Origin: an uncultured Saprospiraceae bacterium
GTDB taxonomy: Bacteria; Bacteroidota; Bacteroidia; Chitinophagales; Saprospiraceae
Length of the DNA stretch: 64,000 nt
Assembly (NCBI GenBank): GCA_938015435.1
Contig: CALLPN010000013.1
Coordinates: forward strand, 62,001-126,000
Direction: 5' to 3'
Both the position numbers and the translations under genes were made by a program. Shown here piece after piece: positions 54,037 through 63,405 of the stretch. The notes under the pieces were generated by a model. The model had not been told where the DNA came from and did not search any database. It was given only the letters and a program-made list of their open reading frames with translations. How positions within the stretch are numbered: the first letter of the stretch is position 1; each line of letters starts with the position of its first letter.

Positions 54037-55251
54037 TTATTGTTTGATACCTGACAAACCTTCAAACAACCAATTAGCTAACGCTTGTCTATTGGTCTTA
54101 TACATTATTCTTTTGTGATCGTTTTTATTTCTGATGTTTGCTAATTCAACAAATACTGCAGGTGGTGCAGTATTGCGCAACATATACAATCCTCTTTCGC
54201 TTACATAACCATGATAGCCTCTTCCTTTTTGGTACTTTTTGTATTTAGCTCTAAAAGTATTTTGTAAGTCATAGGCCAGTTTTTTGCTTGTTCTGCTTTT
54301 GCCCCAATGGTAGAAAAACACATCTTGACTCTTTGATTCACTTCTCGAATCGATATGTATCATGATTGCTTTTTGAGTTTTATACCCTTTCTTTTTGTAC
54401 TTCTTATGTAGAGAGTTAATAGCAGAAGCCCTTTGGTGAAGTCTCTTTTTTTGATTAAGTGGTATCTTAGATTTACCCATGCATTTTTCGTCTCTGTCAC
54501 ATTCTAGAAATTCATCATCACGTATACCATCCGTATCTTGAATGATCATATGAACCGTTGCTCCATGCTGCATTAGATTTCGAGCCAATCTAAGTGAAAC
54601 ATCATAGGCATACTCATCTTCGCAAAGCATAGATTCAGTGCTTGTGCAACAAGCCCCTGGATCAGGTCCTCCATGACCACTTACTACATAGTATACTTCC
54701 CCTTTTAGTTTGCTATCTATGATTTCAACATCCTCGTATTTTGTTCCGAATAACTCTTCAGTGAACTCCCCCTTCTTTTTGGCTTTTTTTGTTTTCTCTT
54801 TATTTTCGATTTTTTCATCATTGATCAGAACTTTGGCAGTAGAAGGCCGACATTCTAGAAGATGATGTGGTACCCAAAGGATTTTGCTGTTTCTATAGTG
54901 TGTTGATCTTACACCTAGTTTATAGATAGCCTCATTGTATTGTTGAATCTGCACAGCAGTTTCCCAATCATCAACATTAATAGTAGATCTAATACTCTTT
55001 CCATTATAGTTGTAAATCTTAACAGGGAGTTTGTATTTTTTTCCAGTATGCAGTGAAGCTTTTTTATCTAATTTGTTGATCTCATAGAAATAATCGATGT
55101 TACAAGAGTAGCTACTTAAGTGGTATCTTCTTAATAATGAATATACTCCATCTCCAGACTTTGCTTTTACAGAATGGAATTTGACCTCTGCAGCAGTCAT
55201 CAAAGTTATTTGAAGACAGATTATTCCTAGTGTTATAATAGATTTGAGCAT
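54037..55251 (-). CDS. N-acetylmuramoyl-L-alanine amidase (Amidase_3) with LysM-like N-terminus
   Basis: A 404-residue exported protein (signal to about residue 21, IICLQITLMTAA). Residues about 25-130 resemble LysM-like modules (AKSGDGVYSLLRRYHLS and GKKYKLPVKIYNYNG). A lysine-rich linker (150-165) precedes the catalytic domain. Zinc ligands are His193 in VSGHGGPDPGA, a Glu in CEDEYAYDVSLRLA (211-213) and His299 in IMIHIDSRS; the catalytic Glu369 is in AVFVELANIRN. It cleaves peptide stems from glycan strands. Acting in cell separation or wall turnover is inferred. Confidence 0.9.
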   Translation of the reverse strand: MLKSIITLGIICLQITLMTAAEVKFHSVKAKSGDGVYSLLRRYHLSSYSCNIDYFYEINKLDKKASLHTGKKYKLPVKIYNYNGKSIRSTINVDDWETAVQIQQYNEAIYKLGVRSTHYRNSKILWVPHHLLECRPSTAKVLINDEKIENKEKTKKAKKKGEFTEELFGTKYEDVEIIDSKLKGEVYYVVSGHGGPDPGACCTSTESMLCEDEYAYDVSLRLARNLMQHGATVHMIIQDTDGIRDDEFLECDRDEKCMGKSKIPLNQKKRLHQRASAINSLHKKYKKKGYKTQKAIMIHIDSRSESKSQDVFFYHWGKSRTSKKLAYDLQNTFRAKYKKYQKGRGYHGYVSERGLYMLRNTAPPAVFVELANIRNKNDHKRIMYKTNRQALANWLFEGLSGIKQ

Positions 55252-55427
55252 CTGTGGGTTTTAATTACTTATGGTTGCCATGAGAAAAGGGCTTCACTGC
55301 AAAAATACTAAATATTACAATTAATTGTAATATGTAAGTGTATAAAAACTATAGCTTTGTGTATTAAATGATGATTTTTTTATCGTTTTGGTCTATGTAA
55401 CGTATTAAAGTCTTATTTGCATTGTGC

Positions 55428-55435
55428 TATATTTG
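55428..55435 (+). promoter_or_regulatory. Possible -7 element of ccmB
   Basis: TATATTTG matches TAnnTTTG and ends 8 bases before the chosen ccmB ATG, which would give a near-leaderless message. No TTG is well placed upstream, so this may be chance. Confidence 0.25.
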
Positions 55436-55443
55436 CCATAATT

Positions 55444-56100
55444 ATGAATTTATCTCATTTGTATACTTTAATTAAAAAGGAGTTTGACTTGGAGTTTCGT
55501 CAATCTCATGCGCTTTTCGGAGTGCTTTTGTTTGCAGCGTGTACAGTCTTTATTATCTTCAAGGCATTTAATACATTAGGAGCTTTCCAATGGAATGTTA
55601 TGCTGTGGGTTATAGTTGTGTTTTCGGGTATAAATGCAGTAGCCAAGAGCTTTGTACAAGAGAATAGAGAAACATATTTACACTATTATACCTTATTCGA
55701 TCCATTAGAATTGATACTGTCCAAGTTGATTTACAATTTCTTGTTTATTATTGTAATTATAGTTTTGGTGATCATTCTACTAACTGTATTTACGTTTAAT
55801 CCAATAATAGATTGGGGGTTGTTTGTCAAAGGTGCTTTACTTGGAGCATTGGGTCTATCGTGTATATTTACTTTCATTGCAGCACTTTCAGGAGTGGATA
55901 GGGGAGGAACGACAATCATGAGTGTTATGGCATTGCCTTTGGTTTTACCAGTAGTACTCACATTAATCAAGATCACAGCAGTATCGATGCGACTCATGGT
56001 AGATACTGCGATTACCGGAGATCTTATGATCTTGGCTGGAATCGATTTTTTGATTTGTGGATTGATGCTTTTGTTATTTCCAATAATATGGAGAAGTTAA
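55444..56100 (+). CDS. ccmB: Haem exporter permease CcmB
   Basis: A 218-residue membrane protein with six spans. I take the ATG at 55444 (MNLSHLYTLIKKEFDLEFRQ), not the upstream one nine codons earlier, because CcmB starts with the cytoplasmic KE(F/L)xxExR segment. NRETYLHYYTLFDPLELILSK in outline, with QENRETYLHYY, is family-typical. CcmB is the channel of the CcmABC(D) complex in cytochrome c maturation. CcmA and CcmC are not in the window. The cytochromes at 40010 and 50175 would depend on it. Confidence 0.9.
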   Translation: MNLSHLYTLIKKEFDLEFRQSHALFGVLLFAACTVFIIFKAFNTLGAFQWNVMLWVIVVFSGINAVAKSFVQENRETYLHYYTLFDPLELILSKLIYNFLFIIVIIVLVIILLTVFTFNPIIDWGLFVKGALLGALGLSCIFTFIAALSGVDRGGTTIMSVMALPLVLPVVLTLIKITAVSMRLMVDTAITGDLMILAGIDFLICGLMLLLFPIIWRS

Positions 56101-56127
56101 ATAAGCACAATAACTAGCATTATCACA

Positions 56128-56160
56128 TTGAACATTTCATAGCTATTTGCCTTATCTTTG
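56128..56160 (+). promoter_or_regulatory. Promoter of mnmA
   Basis: TATCTTTG at 56153-56160 matches TAnnTTTG, with TTG at 56128-56130, 22 bases upstream, the same spacing as for rpe. The ATG lies 31 bases downstream. Confidence 0.5.
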
Positions 56161-56191
56161 TGAAGTTTTAAAATAACATATTAATACAGTA

Positions 56192-57286
56192 ATGAGTAAA
56201 AAAGGAAGAGTCCTAGTGGCGATGAGTGGAGGTATAGATAGTACAGTAGCGGCTATGATGCTCCATGAAGAGGGATATGAAGTTGTAGGTATCACAATGA
56301 AAACATGGGATTATGCATCTAGTGGATCGTCAAAGAAAGAAACTGGCTGCTGTAGTTTAGACTCCATAAACGATGCTAGAGAAGTGGCTGTAAAAATGGG
56401 TTTTCATCATTTTATAGTAGATATACGTGAAGAATTCGGAGATTATGTCATCGATAATTTTGTAGACGAATATATTGCAGGTCGAACACCAAATCCTTGT
56501 GTCCTATGTAATACACACATTAAATGGAATGCTCTGATCAAGAGAGCCGATGCTATGGATTGTGAATTTATTGCAACAGGGCATTATGCTGATATCAAAG
56601 AGAAAAATAATAGGTTGTTTATAACCAAAGGTAAAGATGATCGTAAAGATCAGTCCTACGTACTTTGGGGTTTAGATCAAGAATGTTTATCTAGATCTAA
56701 TTTTCCGTTAGGTGGATATACTAAGCCAGAGATAAGACAAATGGCCAAGGATTGGGGGCATGAAGCACTTTCTAAGAAAGCAGAAAGCTATGAAATCTGT
56801 TTTGTTCCCGACAATGATTATCGTGGATTTTTGAAGCGAAGAGTAGATGGACTTGAAGAAAGAGTAGCTGGCGGCTTATTTATCAATACCAAAGGTGAGG
56901 TAATAGGGGAGCATGAGGGATATCCATTTTTCACCATAGGGCAAAGAAAAGGGCTAGGAAAAGGTTTTGGAAAGCCGGTGTATGTGACGGAGATCCGACC
57001 AGAAACGAATACAGTTGTACTTGGAGATGTAGAAGATCTAATGCGAAACGGAATGTATGTAGATCAACTCAATATGCAGAAGTATGAAGAAATTATAGAT
57101 CCAACAGAGTTTGTTACACAAGTGAGGTATAATAGCTCTGGATCGTTAAGCAAGATCATTCAGCATGGTGATCAGATGGAAGTTGAGTTCTTTTCTAATG
57201 TAAAGGGAATAGCTCCTGGACAATCAGCGGTCTTTTATGAAGGTGATGATATAGTAGGAGGGGGAATAATCAATAGAAGTTTATAA
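56192..57286 (+). CDS. mnmA: tRNA-specific 2-thiouridylase MnmA
   Basis: A 364-residue enzyme with PP-loop SGGIDS (12-17), the tRNA-binding ATGHYA, KDQSYVLWGL, and catalytic cysteines Cys106 in NPCVLCN and Cys203 in SYEICFVPDNDYR. It adds sulfur at position 2 of wobble uridine in Lys, Glu and Gln tRNAs. The segment KKETGCCSLDSINDAREVA has two extra cysteines (53-54), a lineage variant whose role is unclear. Its product works with MnmD (47126) on the same nucleotide. Confidence 0.95.
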   Translation: MSKKGRVLVAMSGGIDSTVAAMMLHEEGYEVVGITMKTWDYASSGSSKKETGCCSLDSINDAREVAVKMGFHHFIVDIREEFGDYVIDNFVDEYIAGRTPNPCVLCNTHIKWNALIKRADAMDCEFIATGHYADIKEKNNRLFITKGKDDRKDQSYVLWGLDQECLSRSNFPLGGYTKPEIRQMAKDWGHEALSKKAESYEICFVPDNDYRGFLKRRVDGLEERVAGGLFINTKGEVIGEHEGYPFFTIGQRKGLGKGFGKPVYVTEIRPETNTVVLGDVEDLMRNGMYVDQLNMQKYEEIIDPTEFVTQVRYNSSGSLSKIIQHGDQMEVEFFSNVKGIAPGQSAVFYEGDDIVGGGIINRSL

Positions 57287-57351
57287 TAATCAATGTTGTG
57301 ACACGTTTTATAATATATCATAGATATTAACCAAATTAAAGTGCTAACAAA

Positions 57352-58089
57352 ATGAAACAATACTTCTATATATTCTTGGGTACAATATTCATTTGCTTTT
57401 CATCTTGCAAAGAGGAATCTATTGCACCTACAGACATTGATCAAGAAACTGAATTTTATCCACTAGAAGTAGGTCGGACATGGATATATCAGACTGATAG
57501 TGTGATATATAATAAGCAATTAGGAACTATAAATACTACACAGGGTTTTGTCAAAGAGGTAATTGTTAATGAATTCATTACTTCTGGAGATCTTACATCC
57601 TATACTATAGAGAGGTCATTTAGAAAAAATCCTAATAATGATTGGAACTTGACAGATATTTATTCTGCAAGTTTTATTGATAATAAAGCTACGAGAATTG
57701 AAGAGAATTTACGCTTTGTAAAATTATTACTTCCGCCAACATTAAATCAAAAATGGGACGGCAATCAATTTTTTGACGAATTTATTGATGTCAATGTTGG
57801 AGGAGAACTTATCCAAGTTTATAAAAATTGGGAATCAGAGATCACTGCGGTTAACAGTACTGTTGTAATAAATGGAATACAATATGATAATTGTACAGAA
57901 GTGACTTTGGCCGACACTGAAAATACTATTGAGAAACGATATGTAAAAGAGATATACTCAAAGAACGTGGGCCTTATAAGTAAGGAAATGATTATTCTTT
58001 GTACTCAGAATGGAGATACTAGTATACCAATACTTGATCGGACGGAAGAAGGATTTGTGCTTTCTCAATCATTATTAGAACATTACTAA
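57352..58089 (+). CDS. Hypothetical lipoprotein
   Basis: A 245-residue protein with lipoprotein signal MKQYFYIFLGTIFICFSSC. The opening of the mature part, FYPLEVGRTWIYQTDSVIY, is a recurrent pattern in Bacteroidota lipoproteins of unknown function. The remainder is beta-rich. It lies 66 bp after mnmA and 15 bp before rimM, so it may share their transcript, which is a surprising place for a lipoprotein. Confidence 0.78.
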   Translation: MKQYFYIFLGTIFICFSSCKEESIAPTDIDQETEFYPLEVGRTWIYQTDSVIYNKQLGTINTTQGFVKEVIVNEFITSGDLTSYTIERSFRKNPNNDWNLTDIYSASFIDNKATRIEENLRFVKLLLPPTLNQKWDGNQFFDEFIDVNVGGELIQVYKNWESEITAVNSTVVINGIQYDNCTEVTLADTENTIEKRYVKEIYSKNVGLISKEMIILCTQNGDTSIPILDRTEEGFVLSQSLLEHY

Positions 58090-58104
58090 AAGAGCGTCAT
58101 AATT

Positions 58105-58620
58105 ATGCTTAAGGATTTTGTAGAGATAGGAAAGTTTGGAAAACCCTTTGGCATTAGCGGTAAGCTCAAGCTTAATTGTGAGGATGAGATTCTGAAGAAA
58201 CTTAAAAAGGATAAGGTCTTTTTTCTCAAAAGAGGGGCCCATTACATCCCTTATTTTGTTCAATATATTGAAGAAACGCATGATAGTTTGTTGAAGATTG
58301 AAGGCTTTGATAATCCCCAAGATGCGAAAACATGTAGCGGGAATACTCTTTATCTTCCCATCAAGGATTTGCCAGAAATCAAAGAAAAACCTGGTCTTTT
58401 CTTTTCAGTCCTCAAAGGTTTTATCTTACATAATCAAGAGGATATGTTAATCGGAAAAATAAATGATATCGTATCAATGCCCCAACAAGAATTAGCTAGT
58501 GTAGAACTCTTAGGAGGTAATGAAATTTTGATCCCTTTGCACGAATCCCTAATAATAGGAATTGATTCTGAACTAATGATTGTTCAAATCGAAATGGCTG
58601 ATGGATTGATGGATATTTAA
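58105..58620 (+). CDS. rimM: Ribosome maturation factor RimM
   Basis: A 171-residue protein. The N-terminal beta-barrel opens DFVEIGKFGKPFGISGKLKL, which is the family start (I/V-G-x-(I/F)-x-x-(P/A)-x-G-(I/L)-x-G). A second PRC-barrel-like domain follows (about 95-165) with EILIPLHESLIIGID. It helps assemble the 30S subunit head. The usual neighbours rpsP and trmD are not adjacent; the gene follows a lipoprotein gene by 15 bp. Confidence 0.88.
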   Translation: MLKDFVEIGKFGKPFGISGKLKLNCEDEILKKLKKDKVFFLKRGAHYIPYFVQYIEETHDSLLKIEGFDNPQDAKTCSGNTLYLPIKDLPEIKEKPGLFFSVLKGFILHNQEDMLIGKINDIVSMPQQELASVELLGGNEILIPLHESLIIGIDSELMIVQIEMADGLMDI

Positions 58621-58841
58621 TTTAATATGTGTAATTCATTGTGATCTAGAGGGTTCAAAATTTTGCTGTGTTTTCAGTAATATTTTTTAAATATTGGATA
58701 GGGGGCAGAGACTTAAAGAGGTGTCAATAGTACGAGAACCAGAGTCTTATATTGAATTATAGTTATTGATAATAACCAAATGCGGTTGGTTGTATCTTAA
58801 TACTATATTAAATATATTTCAATAATTATCAAGACAAAATA

Positions 58842-59753
58842 ATGGGGAGTATTAGGTTAAATACATTAAGATTGATGGTCATATTAACTTTCATCATTCT
58901 TAATTTAAATAGGGCAGAGGCCCAGCAGTATAGTGTAAGAAGTTACGCTGGAGGATTGTATTACTTGGGCGATTTAGCTCCTCTTTCTTCAGTGTTTAGT
59001 CTTTCTGGGTATAATCCAGGATTGGGTATTTCTGTAGGTAAGGAAATCAATAAAACTTTTGATATCCAACTGAAATATGTTTATGGAAGAATATCCGCCA
59101 GTGACAGTGATGCTAGAAGTGAAAGTAGAAAAAAACGAAATTTATCTTTTGCCTCGAGCTTATATGAAGTAGGATTAATAACAGAGATACATCTCAATAC
59201 CTGGTTAAAAGGACTTGATAAGTATGGAGTAAGACTTTACTATAGTACGGGTGTGAGTTTGTTTCATTTCAACCCAAAAGCTATATATGAAGGTAGTTTG
59301 GTGGAGTTACAACCCTTAGGTACTGAAGGGCAAGGAAGTGGAATAATCAATACTCAAGATAAATACAGTTTAAACCAAATATCTATCCCTTTTGGAATAG
59401 GAATGCAATTTGATTTAAATGACGAATTTGAATTAGGTTTCGAAGTGATACCTAGATGGACATTTACAGATTACTTGGATGATGTTAGCGGCGCATATGT
59501 ACCGCTCTCAGATCTGAGCAGTCAAAATGGCCAATTATCTGCAGCTCTTTCTAATAGGACAGGAGAGTACTTAGGAACAACCCCGATTGATGCAGCATCC
59601 GGCGCTTTAAGAGGCGATCCAATGGATGCGGATTGGTATTTGTTCATGGGAGTTTACGTTTCTTATCGTTGGGGATCATCAGGCGGTGATCTTCTAGACG
59701 AAAAAGAAAATGAAGAAAAAGAAGGTGATAAAATTTCGAGATTGTCCTTTTAG
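58842..59753 (+). CDS. Outer-membrane beta-barrel protein (DUF6089-like), paralogue 1
   Basis: A 303-residue protein with signal ending NRAEAQ at about residue 28. The body has alternating strands: YAGGLYYLGDLAPL, PGLGISVGKEINKTFDIQLKY, VRLYYSTGVSLFHFNPKAIY, LQPLGTEGQGSG, FELGFEVIPRWTFTDYLDDV. A charged tail follows (LLDEKENEEKEGDKISRLSF). It is probably an outer-membrane barrel of the DUF6089-like group; function unknown. It shares most motifs, in order, with the next gene. Confidence 0.82.
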   Translation: MGSIRLNTLRLMVILTFIILNLNRAEAQQYSVRSYAGGLYYLGDLAPLSSVFSLSGYNPGLGISVGKEINKTFDIQLKYVYGRISASDSDARSESRKKRNLSFASSLYEVGLITEIHLNTWLKGLDKYGVRLYYSTGVSLFHFNPKAIYEGSLVELQPLGTEGQGSGIINTQDKYSLNQISIPFGIGMQFDLNDEFELGFEVIPRWTFTDYLDDVSGAYVPLSDLSSQNGQLSAALSNRTGEYLGTTPIDAASGALRGDPMDADWYLFMGVYVSYRWGSSGGDLLDEKENEEKEGDKISRLSF

Positions 59754-59810
59754 ATATACTCTGCATATAACTATTTATTAACCCCAAGGCGATTACTTAA
59801 AACTATTGAA

Positions 59811-60677
59811 ATGAGAATTTCACTGATAATGTTATGTGCAATGCTAAGCTTTGCACCTAGATCTAATGCGCAAAAAGCTGATATAGGCTTTAGTATTGGT
59901 GCTTGTACCTATCAAGGAGACATCTCTCCTTTACAGTATAGAGTAAGTATTGAAGGTGCTCATGTAGCTCGAGGGATTTTTTTAAGTCTTGGGATTAATG
60001 AATACATTTCTCTCAAGACAAGATACTTCACCACTAATATATCGGCATCAGATCAAAATGCATTAAGCACTTTTAGAACAGAAAGGAACTTGCATTTTAA
60101 ATCTTCAATAAGGGAATTTTCCGTTGTAGGTGAAATAAACTTACTCGGTATAATACCCGCATTACGAAAGTTTAAGATCCAGCCCTTTTTGAATGCAGGG
60201 ATAGGTATATTTAAATTTAATCCACAAGCTAAATATAAGGGTACGTGGTATGATTTACAACCACTTGGAACAGAAGGGCAAGGTTTGCCAGGTAGTGATA
60301 AAGAACTATACAGCTTAACGCAATTAAGTATTCCGTTTGGAGCAGGTCTAAAATATACATTTAACGATGAGCTTGTTATTGCTTTTGAAGTAAGTCCTAG
60401 ATGGACTTTTACAGATTATTTAGATGATTTGTCAACGTCTTACCCAGACCTTCAACTACTAAGGCAAGAGCGAGGTGATTTAGCTGCAAACCTAAGTTAT
60501 AGAAGCGAGAACCCTATTGACGTGGGGACTAATATAAATAATGAAGGTAGAGGAAACGCAACAGAGAATGATTGGTACATTATCACTACACTTAGTGTAG
60601 CTTATCGATTTGATCCAGGACAATATTTTGATCGTCGCAAAGGATTTAAGGGTAATTGGAAGTGTCCATATTTTTAA
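59811..60677 (+). CDS. Outer-membrane beta-barrel protein (DUF6089-like), paralogue 2
   Basis: A 288-residue protein with signal MRISLIMLCAMLSFAPRSNAQ. It repeats the motifs of the gene 57 bp upstream: TYQGDISPL, ARGIFLSLGINEYISLKTRYF, GIGIFKFNPQAKYKGTWY, LQPLGTEGQGLPG, IAFEVSPRWTFTDYLDDL. So the two are tandem duplicates that have since diverged. It ends in a shorter tail with a Cys (GNWKCPYF). A hairpin terminator follows at 60706-60733. Confidence 0.82.
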   Translation: MRISLIMLCAMLSFAPRSNAQKADIGFSIGACTYQGDISPLQYRVSIEGAHVARGIFLSLGINEYISLKTRYFTTNISASDQNALSTFRTERNLHFKSSIREFSVVGEINLLGIIPALRKFKIQPFLNAGIGIFKFNPQAKYKGTWYDLQPLGTEGQGLPGSDKELYSLTQLSIPFGAGLKYTFNDELVIAFEVSPRWTFTDYLDDLSTSYPDLQLLRQERGDLAANLSYRSENPIDVGTNINNEGRGNATENDWYIITTLSVAYRFDPGQYFDRRKGFKGNWKCPYF

Positions 60678-60705
60678 TAGAATCTAATTGGATAATTCAA
60701 TTAAT

Positions 60706-60733
60706 AGAGGTCATCTCAAGATGATCTCTTTTA
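60706..60733 (+). terminator. Terminator of the beta-barrel pair, inside the DUF721 3' end
   Basis: Arms AGAGGTCATC (60706-60715) and GATGATCTCT (60720-60729), one G-U pair, loop TCAA, then TTTTA. The right arm overlaps the last codons of the convergent DUF721 gene, so this hairpin is also coding. Confidence 0.75.
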
Positions 60734-61010
60734 TAATTTCAGAGCCTATTTTATCATTGAGCAGTTTTATGAGTTTAGGTTTAGACATACTTAATTCAGC
60801 CCTAAGTGGTGCTGATGTTAGAGTGATTTCTAGCCTACCATGTTTTATGAAAAACTTAGTGGTGTAGCCATTGATCATGCCGCCCATTTCAGATTTCCAA
60901 GCATCTTGAATTAGTTTGAGCTCATGATGGATTTGTATCCTCTTATTCTTTTGTATAAACTCACCTAAAACTTCAGAAATCTTACGGTCGTTATATTTTT
61001 TTTTGAACAT
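60711..61010 (-). CDS. DUF721 (DciA-like) protein
   Basis: A 99-residue basic protein. The pattern SEVLGEFIQKNKRIQIHHELKLI, DAWKSEMGGMINGYTTKFF and RLEITLTSAPLRAELSMSK matches DUF721, whose best-known member DciA loads the replicative helicase. The start ATG directly follows the recF stop (TAAATG), so it is coupled to recF, the usual neighbourhood near dnaA/dnaN/recF loci in other bacteria. dnaN is not seen here. Confidence 0.88.
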   Translation of the reverse strand: MFKKKYNDRKISEVLGEFIQKNKRIQIHHELKLIQDAWKSEMGGMINGYTTKFFIKHGRLEITLTSAPLRAELSMSKPKLIKLLNDKIGSEIIKEIILR

Positions 61011-62126
61011 TTAATGTTTTTCTAGAGAGATAGACTCTGTACTTTCAATCACAAATTTATGATAATTAGTTTCAAGGATCTGTAATATATTCTCAACGCG
61101 ATATAAATTAGTGTCAGAAATGAATATTTGACCGTAATCTTCTTTAAGTAGAATGTCTATAATAAACTTTACCCTTTCTTGATCAAGTTTATCGAAGATG
61201 TCGTCCAAAAGAAGAATTGGAGTATTCTTATGCACTCTTTGAATAATTTTGTATTGACTGAGTTTCAAAGCCATAACAAATGATTTTAGCTGCCCTTGGG
61301 AAGCATATACTTTGAGTTGATCATCATTCATGAGCAGCTTAAGATCGTCCTTATGTATACCTTTAGTAGTCCTTTGTAATATCCTATCACGATCTTTACT
61401 TTCTGCAAGTAATTGCAAGAATGGGGTATCATCAAGACTACTTTTATATTCTATTCTGGCCTGTTCTTTATCTTCTGAGATATGTCGATATGTTGCACTG
61501 AATTGCTCAGATATCTGAGCGACGAATACTTTGCGAGCTTCATAGATCTTTTGAGCAGGACCTTCCATTTTTTCGGATAAGGTATTGATTAAAAGCTCGT
61601 TATACGTTCTCTGTTCGGCAAATTGTTTGAGTAATGCATTGCGCTGTTTGAGTAGTTTGTTGTATTCAAGCAACTGCCGGAGGTAATCTTTGTCATATTG
61701 GGTGATGGACTGATCTATAAACTTGCGTCGCTCTTCGCTGGCATCCAATAGCCCTTGTACATCACTTGGGGATATCATGACGCAAGGATAGTTGCCTACA
61801 TGTTCCGATATACGTTTGTATTTTTTTCCATCCGATGCGATTGTCTTTTTCTTATCTTTTTTCACCGTAATGGCGATATTGTTTTTCTCTTCTTCACTAT
61901 TGTAGAAAATACCTTCAAGTCTCAGAAAATCTTCTCCTTTGCGTATATTGTATCTATCGGTAGTAGATATATAGCTTTTCCCAATGCAACTATAGTAAAC
62001 TGCATCCAATAGATTGGTTTTTCCTACACCGTTAAGACCTACAACAAGGTTGAGCTTATTGTGTAGATCATATACATGTGAGGTATAGTTTTTGTAATTA
62101 GTTAGTGAGAGGCTAGATATGTACAC
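61011..62126 (-). CDS. recF: DNA replication and repair protein RecF
   Basis: A 371-residue SMC-like ATPase. It starts with GTG at 62126 (then YISSLSLTNYKNYTSHVYDL). Walker A is GLNGVGKT (30-37), the signature is ASQGQLKSFVMALKLSQ, and Walker B is PILLLDDIFDKLD. RecF loads RecA at gaps. The helical arm lies at about 150-260 (PEDR-free variant with ERRKFIDQSITQYDKDYL). DUF721 follows with no gap. Confidence 0.95.
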   Translation of the reverse strand: MYISSLSLTNYKNYTSHVYDLHNKLNLVVGLNGVGKTNLLDAVYYSCIGKSYISTTDRYNIRKGEDFLRLEGIFYNSEEEKNNIAITVKKDKKKTIASDGKKYKRISEHVGNYPCVMISPSDVQGLLDASEERRKFIDQSITQYDKDYLRQLLEYNKLLKQRNALLKQFAEQRTYNELLINTLSEKMEGPAQKIYEARKVFVAQISEQFSATYRHISEDKEQARIEYKSSLDDTPFLQLLAESKDRDRILQRTTKGIHKDDLKLLMNDDQLKVYASQGQLKSFVMALKLSQYKIIQRVHKNTPILLLDDIFDKLDQERVKFIIDILLKEDYGQIFISDTNLYRVENILQILETNYHKFVIESTESISLEKH

Positions 62127-62348
62127 GATGTGTTAGATATAAGTAAGTACCAAAGATACTAAGCTCACGTATATTCATGATATCTTGATCATTATATATT
62201 ATGAATTGTAGGAATGTCTGTTCTCTAGTATACTTTTCCTCATCGTAGCGACAATATAAATGATCAAAGTTGTATTTTCGTGTACTTATAAAGTGTCATA
62301 TGCTGATATAGCGTATAAGTGCACAAGACAATAATAAAATAAGAATAA

Positions 62349-63383
62349 ATGGCAGTAGCTACTAAAAAGGCGACAAGCGCAAAAAAGACAGCGAAAACAA
62401 AGTTTAGCAAAGCAACATATCTAGGTTGGTATGAGAATATGTATAGAATTAGAAAGTTTGAAGAAGCGACTCTAAAGGCATATTCATTGCAAAAAATCAG
62501 AGGTTTTTGTCACGTATATATAGGACAAGAGGCGATCTCTGCAGGAATAGAAAGTGCCCTTCAAGATGGCGATAAGATAGTTACTGCATATAGACAACAT
62601 GGTATTGCTCTTGGTAGAGGTATGGATTCTAATTCTTGTATGGCAGAGCTATTTGGTAAAGGAACTGGATGTGTCGGTGGTAAAGGAGGAAGTATGCACT
62701 TTTTCTCTAAAGAACATAATTACTTTGGTGGTAACGGTATCGTAGGAGCTCAGATTCCTATTGGTACAGGTATCGCTATGGCAGAATCTTACCGAGGTAC
62801 TAGTAACCTTTGTGTGACTATGTTTGGTGATGGAGCAGCTAGGCAAGGAGCGCTATATGAATCATTTAATATGGCGATGACATGGAAAATACCTGTATTA
62901 TATATTGTGGAGAATAATCAATATGCAATGGGTACTTCAGTAGAACGTACAAGTAATGTTACGGATCTCTTCAAAATTGGATCTGCGTTCGATATGCCAA
63001 GTGAAGCGGTAGATGGTATGGATCCAGAAGCGGTACATATCGCGGTAGAAAAAGCTGCAAAGCATATTAGATCAGGAAAAGGACCTTACTTCTTAGAGAT
63101 TAAGACATATAGATATAGAGGTCATTCAGTATCTGATCCTGCTAAGTATAGAACTAAGGATGAATTGAATAAGTATAAAGCTCTTGATCCAATCGAAATT
63201 ATTAAGGATAAAGTCCTTAAGGGTAAAATAGCTACATCAAAAGAAATAGAGAAAATAGAAAGCGAAATAATCAAAGAAATTGAAGCTGCAGTAAAATTTG
63301 CCGATGAGTCAGATTTACCTTTGGCCTCTGAGCTTTATGATAATAACTATGTTCAAGAGGACTATCCATTTATAACGGATTAG
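62349..63383 (+). CDS. pdhA: Pyruvate dehydrogenase E1 component, alpha subunit
   Basis: A 344-residue thiamine-diphosphate enzyme. A Lys/Ala/Thr-rich N-terminal extension (about 22 residues) precedes YENMYRIRKFEE. Motifs are HVYIGQEAIS, AYRQHG, GKGGSMHFFS, GTGIAMAE, GDGAARQGALYESFNMA (ThDP motif GDG...N), and the phosphorylation-loop-like RYRGHSVSDPAKYR. It decarboxylates pyruvate with the beta subunit. The beta and E2 genes are not adjacent: a terminator follows at once. Confidence 0.95.
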   Translation: MAVATKKATSAKKTAKTKFSKATYLGWYENMYRIRKFEEATLKAYSLQKIRGFCHVYIGQEAISAGIESALQDGDKIVTAYRQHGIALGRGMDSNSCMAELFGKGTGCVGGKGGSMHFFSKEHNYFGGNGIVGAQIPIGTGIAMAESYRGTSNLCVTMFGDGAARQGALYESFNMAMTWKIPVLYIVENNQYAMGTSVERTSNVTDLFKIGSAFDMPSEAVDGMDPEAVHIAVEKAAKHIRSGKGPYFLEIKTYRYRGHSVSDPAKYRTKDELNKYKALDPIEIIKDKVLKGKIATSKEIEKIESEIIKEIEAAVKFADESDLPLASELYDNNYVQEDYPFITD

Positions 63384-63405
63384 ACTTTAATAAATATTAT
63401 TTATT

